A DNA stretch of 6,048 nt from Anaerotignum sp. (GTDB taxonomy: Bacteria > Bacillota > Clostridia > Lachnospirales > Anaerotignaceae): NCBI GenBank assembly GCA_017560955.1, contig JAFZDV010000075.1, positions 1-6,048 on the forward strand. Reading direction: 5' to 3'. The notes below the pieces were generated by a model. That model made no database searches. It was not told where the DNA came from and saw nothing but the letters and a program-made list of their open reading frames with translations. A program made the position numbers and the translations under genes. Below, piece after piece: positions 1-5,074 of this stretch; positions within the stretch are counted from its first letter, which is position 1; every line of letters starts with the position of its first letter.

Positions 1-724
1 TATTTTTGGTTCTCCTAATGGTCTGGACAGCCATCTTACGGATGCGGAACATCATTCCACCGCTTATGATATGGCCTTGATCACAGCCTATGCCCTGCAG
101 AATGAGAATTTTCGGGAAATCATTGCTCAGCCTGAAATAACGATAGAAGATGTATCTGGAAAGCATATCTGTCATGTGACCAATACAGACAGATTTCTGA
201 GAGAATATGATGGGGCAATTGGTGTGAAAACGGGGTATACCAATAAAGCAGGCCATTGTTTTGTTGGTGCGGCGGAACGGGATGATGTGCTGCTGATTTC
301 AGCAGTGCTTGGCAGCGGCTGGGGAGATGCAGGAAAACAGAAAAAATGGACGGACACAAAGGCGCTGATGGAGTATGGTTTTGCAAATTTTAAACCTTCT
401 GAAGTTCTGAAAAAAGAGGACATTTTCGGGGAAGTGAAGATTTTAAATTCACCGATGGAAAGAGTGGAAACCGTTCTGGCGGAAGGATATACGGCATTGT
501 TTTCGGAGGAAGAAAAAGAAAACTTGCAAATAGAAGCGAAACTGCCGCAGGAAATCAAGGCACCTGTGGAAAAAGGACAGAAACTGGGGACAGCAGTTCT
601 TTTTCTGGGAGAAGAAAAGCTGGCGGAAATCGACTTGCTGGCGCAGGAGGAGGCGCGCCCCTTCGCTCTGTCAGAATGGATGCACAAATTGGCCGAAAAC
701 TGGCTGTGCTGGAGAAAGTTTTGA
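1..724 (+). CDS. D-alanyl-D-alanine carboxypeptidase (penicillin-binding protein, peptidase S11), 3' part only
   Basis: Serine DD-carboxypeptidase that removes the terminal D-Ala from peptidoglycan stem peptides at the outer face of the membrane. The gene is cut by the window edge. The first whole codon is at 2, and 240 residues remain before TGA at 722-724. Visible marks are NGL followed by STAYDMALI (residues about 6-28), typical of the S11 fold, and the conserved KTG triad in IGVKTGYTNKAG (codons at 227-235). The signal peptide, SxxK and SxN motifs must lie upstream. From about residue 130 the sequence is a beta-rich region like the PBP5 C-terminal domain. It ends in a short aromatic/basic amphipathic tail (WMHKLAENWLCWRKF), which fits the usual peripheral membrane anchor. 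It could be DacF-like or DacB-like; the fragment does not decide. In Bacillus subtilis, dacB lies near rluB but separated from it by spmAB, which are absent here. Confidence 0.93.
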   Translation, partial: IFGSPNGLDSHLTDAEHHSTAYDMALITAYALQNENFREIIAQPEITIEDVSGKHICHVTNTDRFLREYDGAIGVKTGYTNKAGHCFVGAAERDDVLLISAVLGSGWGDAGKQKKWTDTKALMEYGFANFKPSEVLKKEDIFGEVKILNSPMERVETVLAEGYTALFSEEEKENLQIEAKLPQEIKAPVEKGQKLGTAVLFLGEEKLAEIDLLAQEEARPFALSEWMHKLAENWLCWRKF

Positions 725-749
725 CTTTCCGACCATGCTCATGTATACT
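721..749 (+). promoter_or_regulatory. Sigma-A-type promoter for rluB
   Basis: TTGACT (721-726) is followed, after exactly 17 bases, by TATACT (744-749). Each box is one mismatch from consensus. The -35 box contains the TGA stop of the upstream carboxypeptidase gene, so the promoter starts exactly where that coding region ends. Transcription would begin near 756, giving a leader of about 43 nt with GGAG at 789-792, six bases before the rluB ATG. This suggests rluB can be transcribed independently of the wall gene. No test of activity is possible from sequence alone. Confidence 0.8.
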
Positions 750-798
750 ATTTGCAATAACTGACGAAATTTTGATTTATGAAAGATTGGAGATATAT

Positions 799-1521
799 AT
801 GGAAGTAAGACTGCAGAAATATCTGGCGGATGCAGGGGTTGCCTCCCGCAGAAAAGCGGAAGAACTGATCGCACAGGGTAAAGTAAAGGTAAATGGCGAA
901 GTTGTCACAGAAATGGGCTGCAAAATTGACCCTAAAAAAGATGAAGTGACTTATCTGGATAAAAAAATCGACACCAAGGAAACAAAAATGGTTTATGTCA
1001 TGCTGAATAAACCCGTTGGTTATGTAACAACAGCCAAGGAACAGTTCGGCAGACCTGCCGTTGTCGATCTGGTAAAAGGCGTGAATGCCCGTATTTTCCC
1101 TGTAGGCCGTCTGGATTATGATACATCCGGTCTGCTGCTGTTGACAAATGACGGCGATCTGACTTATAAACTGACACACCCCAAGCATGATGTGGATAAG
1201 ACATATATTGCAAAACTGCATGGTATTCCCGATGAAGGTGCACTGCAGAAGTTCCGTAGAGGTGTTACTATCGATGGTGTGAAAACAAAACCTGCGAAGA
1301 TCCAGATCATCGAAAAGGATAAAGATGGACGTTATTGCGTGGCTGAAATCATTATCCATGAAGGCAGAAACAGACAGGTAAGAAAAATGTGTGAAGCCAT
1401 CAAGCATCCTGTTATGCAGCTGCAAAGAGTTGCCACAGGCGACCTGAAACTGGGCGATCTGGCAAAGGGCAAATATCGTCACCTGACAGAAAAAGAAGTA
1501 AAATATCTGAAAAAACTGTAA
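799..1521 (+). CDS. rluB: 23S rRNA pseudouridine synthase, RluB/RsuA family
   Basis: Cytoplasmic enzyme that isomerises a uridine to pseudouridine in ribosomal RNA; RluB acts on 23S rRNA near position 2605 (E. coli numbering), but the site cannot be read from this sequence. The protein has 240 residues. Residues 1-60 form an S4 RNA-binding domain (RLQKYLADAGVASRRKAEEL). The catalytic domain carries GRLDYDTSGLLLLTNDG at 103-119, with D106 as the expected nucleophile. EGRNRQVRKMCEAIKHPV at 188-205 is the second family signature. The frame stays open upstream to 676, but the ATG at 799 was chosen because the S4 domain starts there and GGAG sits six bases before it. The upstream codons would overlap the carboxypeptidase gene and the promoter. 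The gene is followed within 8 bases by a strong terminator, so it is probably monocistronic or the last gene of its unit. A related RsuA/RluE/RluF specificity is less likely. Confidence 0.95.
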   Translation: MEVRLQKYLADAGVASRRKAEELIAQGKVKVNGEVVTEMGCKIDPKKDEVTYLDKKIDTKETKMVYVMLNKPVGYVTTAKEQFGRPAVVDLVKGVNARIFPVGRLDYDTSGLLLLTNDGDLTYKLTHPKHDVDKTYIAKLHGIPDEGALQKFRRGVTIDGVKTKPAKIQIIEKDKDGRYCVAEIIIHEGRNRQVRKMCEAIKHPVMQLQRVATGDLKLGDLAKGKYRHLTEKEVKYLKKL

Positions 1522-1528
1522 AAAGAAA

Positions 1529-1557
1529 GACCTCTGTGAAAACAGAGGTCTGATTTT
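1529..1557. terminator. Bidirectional intrinsic terminator between convergent genes
   Basis: A perfect 9-bp stem, GACCTCTGT (1529-1537) and ACAGAGGTC (1542-1550), encloses a GAAA loop at 1538-1541. On the plus strand it is followed by TGATTTTTTA, serving rluB. Read on the minus strand, the same hairpin is followed by TTTCTTTTTACAG, serving the opposing operon. The plus-strand T-tract overlaps the TAA stop of the minus-strand gene (1558-1560), so the two convergent units share one very compact terminator. Confidence 0.92.
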
Positions 1558-2133
1558 TTATGGGAGTTTATAAAAATAAGGGCCGCACATGCTTTCATGA
1601 GTGTGGATATAAGTCCATTTTCCTTCGGGACTGAAAAGATAGAAGTCTGAAAAGGGGATAAAGGTATGGTCGAAATCTTCCGCTTTGAAGAGGTGTGCAT
1701 TTTCTACCAGATAGGCCTGATCCGTATGCTGCCAGAAAAGATAAAGGGAGTCTTTTGGTTCAGCATCAAAAGCGGCTCTGGCTGCATCATCAGAAAGAGC
1801 CTTTAGAAGTTCAAAACTGAACAGATGCCATTTGTATTGTTCGAAATACACTTCTTTTCGCTTTTCCTTTGGAATGTAGGAGGCAAAGAGTTTTGTCCAT
1901 TTGGCTTTGGTGGTGCGGTCATTGACGGGAGTGAAGCGGATACCCCTTTCTACCAGTTCCTTGCAGAATTGTTTATAGTCATATTCCTGCATATGAGTTT
2001 CCCATTCCAGTACAGCATCCTGAATGTTTCGTAACAGAGCGAGTTGGATATTCCTTTCATTTTCATTGGAAACATCACAGGCTTTTTCCAGTTCTTCAAA
2101 ATATTCTTCAAAATTTAAGAGTTTGTTTTTCAA
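1558..2133 (-). CDS. Uncharacterised protein, possibly DUF4275-like
   Basis: A 191-residue soluble protein of unknown function, last gene of a three-gene minus-strand operon. It starts with TTG at 2133-2131. A perfect AGGAGG seven bases upstream supports this start, and the first internal in-frame Met is only at residue 48. Residues 1-50 look like charged helices. The core from about 75 to 191 is rich in aromatics, with KWHLFSFE at 101-108 and WTYIHTHE at 173-180, then CGPYF at 183-187. This pattern, a WHLFS-type motif and a C-terminal THE...GPYF motif, resembles my recollection of DUF4275 proteins; I could not check the match. There is no signal peptide or membrane segment. The start lies 25 bases after the stop of the preceding gene (2159-2161), and the stop overlaps the shared terminator. 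Its leucine codons are mixed, unlike the CTG-dominated housekeeping genes nearby. Confidence 0.83.
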   Translation of the reverse strand: MKNKLLNFEEYFEELEKACDVSNENERNIQLALLRNIQDAVLEWETHMQEYDYKQFCKELVERGIRFTPVNDRTTKAKWTKLFASYIPKEKRKEVYFEQYKWHLFSFELLKALSDDAARAAFDAEPKDSLYLFWQHTDQAYLVENAHLFKAEDFDHTFIPFSDFYLFSPEGKWTYIHTHESMCGPYFYKLP

Positions 2134-2140
2134 AAAAAGA

Positions 2141-2146
2141 CCTCCT
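2141..2146 (-). promoter_or_regulatory. Ribosome binding site selecting a TTG start
   Basis: The minus strand reads AGGAGG here, then a seven-base spacer (TC plus a T run), then TTG at 2133-2131. It is a full-consensus Shine-Dalgarno at ideal distance. No ATG or GTG alternative is nearby, so this decides the start of the downstream gene. The site falls inside the 25-base gap after the preceding stop codon. Confidence 0.85.
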
Positions 2147-2158
2147 GTCTGGATGGGA

Positions 2159-2701
2159 TCATTTTTGTTTGATTGTATAGCAATAATGTACCAGTGGATC
2201 TGTTGTTAAGGGTACTCCTTCCAGTTCTTTTAGAACTGTCGTGGTTAATTCGGAAAGGCGATAAGATTTTCTTTTGAATACAGGTGTTTCGGCATCATCC
2301 AGCCATATATGCCAGAGTTCCAGTTCGTTTGCATTTTGCAGGTGTTCTCTGATGTATGCGATGATATTTTCCGCTCTGCCTTCTGTGTATCTGTGCCATT
2401 CCAGTTTAGCGCAATAGGGTTTTTCTGTATGGATACCAAAAACATTTTCAGGAGAAAAGGGGCGAATAGAAAAATCATCATCGAAATTGCCGTCTTCGAT
2501 TTTATTTGTATCTGGATGGTATTTGATTTCTCTGTCCATATACAGCAGGATCGGTTTATCCCTGTCCAAATCCATGTTTAATGCATAATCTGGAATTTCT
2601 ACGCCTAAAGTGAGGGCTTCGTTTATAGAAATGACTTTTTCGTGGGGATTGAGCAATTTTTTGAAAGGTATGTCTGATGCGAGAAAGAAAAGGGAACTCA
2701 T
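2159..2701 (-). CDS. Hypothetical acidic protein, family not recognised
   Basis: A 180-residue protein that I cannot assign to a family with confidence. It starts with ATG (2701-2699) preceded by AAAGGAGT at proper spacing, and stops with TGA at 2161-2159. The N-terminus MSSLFFLASDIPF is hydrophobic only briefly and has no basic n-region, so it reads as a buried strand rather than a signal peptide. Further marks are NPHEKVISINEAL (18-30), an acidic run FDDDFSI (73-79), EKPYCAKLEWHRYTEGRAENIIAYIREHL (split here: 93-107 and 108-121), and ELWHIWLDD (127-135). Alternating strands and one helix suggest a small alpha/beta cytoplasmic protein. It is the middle gene: 21 bases after the small peptide gene and 25 bases before the DUF4275-like gene. 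Of its first ten leucines only two use CTG, unlike the neighbours. A role as an immunity-like or partner protein is possible but unsupported. Confidence 0.82.
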   Translation of the reverse strand: MSSLFFLASDIPFKKLLNPHEKVISINEALTLGVEIPDYALNMDLDRDKPILLYMDREIKYHPDTNKIEDGNFDDDFSIRPFSPENVFGIHTEKPYCAKLEWHRYTEGRAENIIAYIREHLQNANELELWHIWLDDAETPVFKRKSYRLSELTTTVLKELEGVPLTTDPLVHYCYTIKQK

Positions 2702-2722
2702 GGCTTTACTCCTTTACAAAGT

Positions 2723-2854
2723 CTATCGTGTATCGTTTTTACCTGCTTTTTTCTGGCGTTTCTTTTTCTTCTTTTTCTCTTTCCATCCGATGCGGAAGAA
2801 GTCGAGGATGTCACCAAAAAGCAATATGATCAGTTCAAAAATATCATCTAACAT
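2723..2854 (-). CDS. Small 43-residue amphipathic, lysine-tailed peptide
   Basis: A short gene, easily missed, that opens the minus-strand operon. ATG (2854-2852) follows a perfect AGGAGG at 2867-2862 with a seven-base gap; the stop is TAG (2725-2723). Residues 1-24 (MLDDIFELIILLFGDILDFF...) are strongly hydrophobic but place acidic residues at 3, 4, 7, 15 and 18, on one face of a helix. This suggests an amphipathic helix lying on the membrane as much as a true transmembrane span. Residues 25-43 are highly basic, with six consecutive lysines at 27-32 written in mixed AAA/AAG codons. The frame is open further upstream to 3025, but that extension crosses the promoter and lacks a better start. 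Function is unknown; a membrane-associated anchor, a toxin-like peptide or a translated leader are all conceivable. The next gene begins 21 bases downstream. Confidence 0.72.
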   Translation of the reverse strand: MLDDIFELIILLFGDILDFFRIGWKEKKKKKKRQKKAGKNDTR

Positions 2855-2861
2855 AGACAAC

Positions 2862-2867
2862 CCTCCT
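2862..2867 (-). promoter_or_regulatory. Ribosome binding site fixing the start of the 43-residue gene
   Basis: The minus strand reads AAAAGGAGGG with the consensus AGGAGG at 2867-2862, seven bases before ATG at 2854. It is the main evidence that this very short frame is translated, and that translation starts here and not at the upstream end of the open frame. Confidence 0.8.
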
Positions 2868-2875
2868 TTTTCTTC

Positions 2876-2904
2876 AATATAGCATGGAGGAGTTCCTTTT
2901 ACAA
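2876..2904 (-). promoter_or_regulatory. Candidate promoter for the three-gene minus-strand operon
   Basis: On the minus strand TTGTAA (2904-2899, four of six consensus) is followed after 17 bases by TATATT (2881-2876, five of six). A TGC just before it forms an extended -10. Transcription would start near 2869, so the leader would be only about 15 nt and would begin just before the Shine-Dalgarno. The geometry is good, but the short leader leaves some doubt. An upstream start is possible. Confidence 0.55.
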
Positions 2905-2933
2905 TGAATGGACTTGAATCGTAAGAAACTCTT

Positions 2934-2970
2934 AATATATGCAGAAAGAAGATTTTTCTTTTGCTATATT
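2934..2970. repeat. Imperfect inverted repeat (15 paired bases) in the divergent promoter region
   Basis: Left half AATATA(T)GCA(G)AAAGAA at 2934-2950 and right half TTCTTTTGCTATATT at 2956-2970 are complementary over 15 bases around a GATTT centre (2951-2955). The only interruptions are two unpaired bases, T2940 and G2944, on the left. It covers the expected -35 zone of the phosphatase promoter. It may be an operator or a cruciform. AT-richness makes some symmetry expected by chance. Confidence 0.5.
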
Positions 2971-2982
2971 TTATGTTATAAT
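2954..2982 (+). promoter_or_regulatory. Extended -10 promoter for the phosphatase operon
   Basis: TGTTATAAT at 2974-2982 is a perfect TATAAT box with an upstream TGn. The -35 region (about 2954-2959, TTTTCT at 17-base spacing) is poor, as is common when the extended element is present. Transcription would start near 2989, leaving a leader of about 35 nt with AGGAGG at 3009-3014 and ATG at 3024. No further convincing promoter appears before the downstream genes, so this one probably drives the whole plus-strand run. Confidence 0.7.
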
Positions 2983-3023
2983 CTATAGTTAGGAAAATAT
3001 TGATTTGAAGGAGGGAAAGCCTC

Positions 3024-3665
3024 ATGGAAAATAAAAGAACAAGGTTTTATCTGATCCGTCACGGTGAAACGGATTGGAACAAAGCAGGCCGTTATCAGGG
3101 CTGCACAAATATTCAGCTGAATGAGGAAGGGTTGGAGCAGGCACGCCTTCTGGGGGAACGATTCAAATATCTGCCTCTGGATGTGGTGTATGTATCTCCT
3201 CTGGACAGGGCAGTGGCAACAGCAGAACCTGTAGCCGCATCCCATGGACTGACACCTATCAAGGATGAACATTTCAGAGAAATCAATTTCGGTGAATGGG
3301 AAGGCCATACCATCGAAGAACTGTCTGAAAAATACGGCAGTGCCTATACAGATTTCTTCAAAGATCCTTTCGACCATCCCGTACCCGGGGAAGGTTCTTT
3401 CCAGAATGCTATGGATCGTGCCATCGAAGGGTTCAACATCCTTGCGGAAAGACATAAAGGTCAGAATGTTGCCATCATTTCTCATGGTGGTCTGCTGCGT
3501 GTCATGCTGGTAGGTCTTCTGGAAATGGGTGATGCCTTCTATCGCAAAACATGGATGACAAATACATCCATCACTATGCTGGATGTGATGTCTGACGGCA
3601 GAAAACTGCTGATGACACTCAATGATAAAGCCCATCTGGAAATGGCAGAAGTGCTGAAACAATGA
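3024..3665 (+). CDS. Histidine phosphatase family protein (phosphoglycerate mutase-like)
   Basis: A 213-residue cytoplasmic phosphatase of the RHG superfamily, which uses a phosphohistidine intermediate to dephosphorylate small metabolites. All active-site residues are visible. RHGETDWN at 12-19 holds R12 and the nucleophile H13. SPLDRA at 58-63 holds R62. FREINFGEWEG at 84-94 holds the acid E86, and ISHGG at 152-156 holds H154. This spacing resembles the broad-specificity phosphatase PhoE and the GpmB/CobC-type proteins more than true glycolytic mutases, which carry longer insertions; the length also fits. The substrate cannot be told from sequence. No cobalamin genes are nearby, so an alpha-ribazole phosphatase role has no context support. 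AGGAGG lies nine bases before the ATG. It is the first gene of the plus-strand run, and its TGA overlaps an ATG that opens a possible small ORF. Confidence 0.93.
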   Translation: MENKRTRFYLIRHGETDWNKAGRYQGCTNIQLNEEGLEQARLLGERFKYLPLDVVYVSPLDRAVATAEPVAASHGLTPIKDEHFREINFGEWEGHTIEELSEKYGSAYTDFFKDPFDHPVPGEGSFQNAMDRAIEGFNILAERHKGQNVAIISHGGLLRVMLVGLLEMGDAFYRKTWMTNTSITMLDVMSDGRKLLMTLNDKAHLEMAEVLKQ

Positions 3666-3826
3666 GTCAAGCAGCCGAATTTTCATGCTGGCAAGAAAAT
3701 TCGGGTATTTGGCGAATGTCAATCATGAGTAACGTAGAGCATAGCTTGGAGTTACGAATGGGGCTGGATGCGAGAGCTGCATTGCAGCGGAGCAGACAGG
3801 TTTCAATGAAAGGAAAAATATTATGA
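3662..3826 (+). CDS. Possible 54-residue small ORF bridging two genes by ATGA overlaps
   Basis: The gap between the phosphatase and flavoprotein genes holds an uninterrupted frame of 54 codons. Its ATG (3662-3664) overlaps the phosphatase stop as ATGA, and its TGA (3824-3826) overlaps the flavoprotein start as ATGA. Such double overlap is typical of translationally coupled genes. The product begins MSQAAEFSCWQENSGIWRM, then has a charged helix-like part, SLELRMGLDARAALQRS (28-44), and a basic end, SMKGKIL. There is no clear Shine-Dalgarno before 3662, so initiation would depend on coupling. Internal ATGs at 3716 and 3725 also lack one. Codon choice (CGA, CGG, TTG, TTA) differs from the flanking genes. 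The first part overlaps a perfect 10-bp inverted repeat. I do not recognise a family. The alternative is a non-coding structured spacer that is open by chance. Confidence 0.45.
   Translation: MSQAAEFSCWQENSGIWRMSIMSNVEHSLELRMGLDARAALQRSRQVSMKGKIL
3675..3704 (+). repeat. Perfect 10-bp inverted repeat / stem-loop
   Basis: CCGAATTTTC (3675-3684) and GAAAATTCGG (3695-3704) are exact reverse complements around a ten-base centre, ATGCTGGCAA. The element starts ten bases after the phosphatase stop codon. It lacks a following T-run, so it is not a standard intrinsic terminator. It could be an mRNA processing or stabilising hairpin, or a protein-binding palindrome. Confidence 0.65.
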
Positions 3827-5061
3827 AGAAAAAAGTAATCGTAGTGGGCGCTGGTGCGGCAGGGCTGATGGCAGCTGGCCGTGCGGCGGAAAAAGGCCAC
3901 GAAGTACATTTATACGAAAAAAACAACAGAATCGGTAAGAAGATCCTGATCACAGGAAAGGGCCGCTGCAATGTGACCAACGACAGTGATGTGGAAGGTC
4001 TGCTGGATAATATCCCCGGCAATCCTTATTTTATGTACAGTTCTTTCTATCAGCTGGATAGCTTTGGCACACAGGAATTTTTCAGAAAACTCGGTTTGGA
4101 GCTGAAGGTAGAACGCGGCAAAAGGGTATTCCCTGTTTCCGACCGTTCTCTGGATGTTGTTCTGGCTCTGGAAAAATATGTGAAGCAGAATAAAGTAAAA
4201 CTCCATCTGGAAAGCCCTGTGGACAGCATTCTGATCGAAGACGGCAAAGCCGCAGGTATCCGTCTGAAGAATGGTAAGGAAGAACCGGCTGATGGTGTCA
4301 TCGTCTGCACAGGTGGTCTTTCCTATCCCGGGACAGGCTCCACAGGTGACGGCTATCGTTTCGCAAAAGCGGCAGGTCACCATGTGACAAAACTGTATCC
4401 TTCTCTGGTACCTCTGAAAACAGCGGAAAACTGGTGCCATGAACTGATGGGTCTGAGCCTGAAAAACATTGAAATTACAATCAAAAACAATAAAGGCAAA
4501 AAAGTTTACACAGACTTTGGCGAAATGCTGTTCACACACTTTGGCGTTTCCGGTCCTGTTATCCTGAGTGCCAGCAGACATATCATTCTGACCATTGAAG
4601 AAGGTTATAAACTGTATATCGACCTGAAACCTGCCATGGATGAAAAGAAACTGGATGCCAGACTGCTGCGTGATTTTGAAAAATTTGCAAACAAAGATTT
4701 CATCAATGCACTGGATGAACTGCTGCCTCAGAAACTGATCCCTGTGATTGTGGAACTGGCAGAGATTGACCCTCGTAAGAAGGTAAACAGCATCACAAAA
4801 GAAGAAAGAAAACGTCTGCTGAATCTCATAAAGGCACTGCCTCTGACTATCACAGGTGTAACAGGTTATAATGAAGCAGTTGTTACCTGCGGCGGTATCG
4901 AAACAGATGAGATCGATCCTTCCACAATGGAAAGCAAACTGGTGAAAAACCTGCATTTTGCAGGCGAAGTTCTGGACGTAGACGCCTACACAGGCGGTTT
5001 CAATCTGCAGATTGCATTCTCCACAGGCTATACAGCAGGGGAATTCGTTTGTCAGGAATAA
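3823..5061 (+). CDS. NAD(P)/FAD-dependent oxidoreductase, HI0933/YhiN (BaiN-like) family
   Basis: A 412-residue flavoprotein of the HI0933-like family (Pfam PF03486), to which E. coli YhiN and clostridial BaiN belong. Most members have no known substrate; BaiN is reported to act on bile-acid intermediates, but that cannot be carried over here. Residues 5-16 are the Rossmann dinucleotide loop (GAGAAG at 9-14), with E32 at the end of the second strand positioned for the FAD ribose. GKGRCNVTN at 45-53 is the family hallmark. VCTGGLSYPGTGSTGDGY at 161-178 forms the second nucleotide-contact segment. FTHFGVSGPVIL at 237-248 and the C-terminal HFAGEVLDVDAYTGGFNLQ at 378-396 are family signatures. 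The length is full. The ATG follows AAAGGA by eight bases. There is no clear promoter of its own, so it is probably read from the phosphatase promoter. cmk follows with 13 bases between stop and start. Confidence 0.95.
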   Translation: MKKKVIVVGAGAAGLMAAGRAAEKGHEVHLYEKNNRIGKKILITGKGRCNVTNDSDVEGLLDNIPGNPYFMYSSFYQLDSFGTQEFFRKLGLELKVERGKRVFPVSDRSLDVVLALEKYVKQNKVKLHLESPVDSILIEDGKAAGIRLKNGKEEPADGVIVCTGGLSYPGTGSTGDGYRFAKAAGHHVTKLYPSLVPLKTAENWCHELMGLSLKNIEITIKNNKGKKVYTDFGEMLFTHFGVSGPVILSASRHIILTIEEGYKLYIDLKPAMDEKKLDARLLRDFEKFANKDFINALDELLPQKLIPVIVELAEIDPRKKVNSITKEERKRLLNLIKALPLTITGVTGYNEAVVTCGGIETDEIDPSTMESKLVKNLHFAGEVLDVDAYTGGFNLQIAFSTGYTAGEFVCQE

Positions 5062-5066
5062 GGAGG
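5061..5066 (+). promoter_or_regulatory. Ribosome binding site deciding the cmk start
   Basis: AGGAGG begins on the last base of the flavoprotein TAA stop. Two in-frame ATGs follow, at 5069 (two-base gap) and 5075 (eight-base gap). Only the second has workable spacing, so the Cmk protein should begin MKRFAIAVDG and not MSMKRF. Confidence 0.85.
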
Positions 5067-5074
5067 AAATGAGT

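Noticed and set aside
676..798. Upstream extension of rluB by 41 codons
   Set aside because: It overlaps the carboxypeptidase gene and the promoter, has no ribosome site, and adds residues before the normal start of the S4 domain.
772..799. Second rluB promoter, TTGATT (772-777) and TATATA (794-799) with a 16-base spacer
   Set aside because: Its transcription start would fall inside the rluB coding region, leaving no ribosome site on the mRNA.
2862..2890. Possible sequestration of the small-gene ribosome site by an upstream CCTCC on the minus strand (2890-2886)
   Set aside because: With the predicted start near 2869 the CCTCC segment is promoter spacer and is not transcribed. It would matter only if a more distal promoter is used.
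2855..3025. Upstream extension of the 43-residue gene to a 100-residue product
   Set aside because: The extension crosses the candidate promoter and reaches into the divergent phosphatase gene. The perfect ribosome site is placed for the ATG at 2854.
3675..3704. Intrinsic terminator after the phosphatase gene
   Set aside because: The stem is perfect but AT-rich in the middle, and no T-run follows it, so standard Rho-independent termination is not supported.
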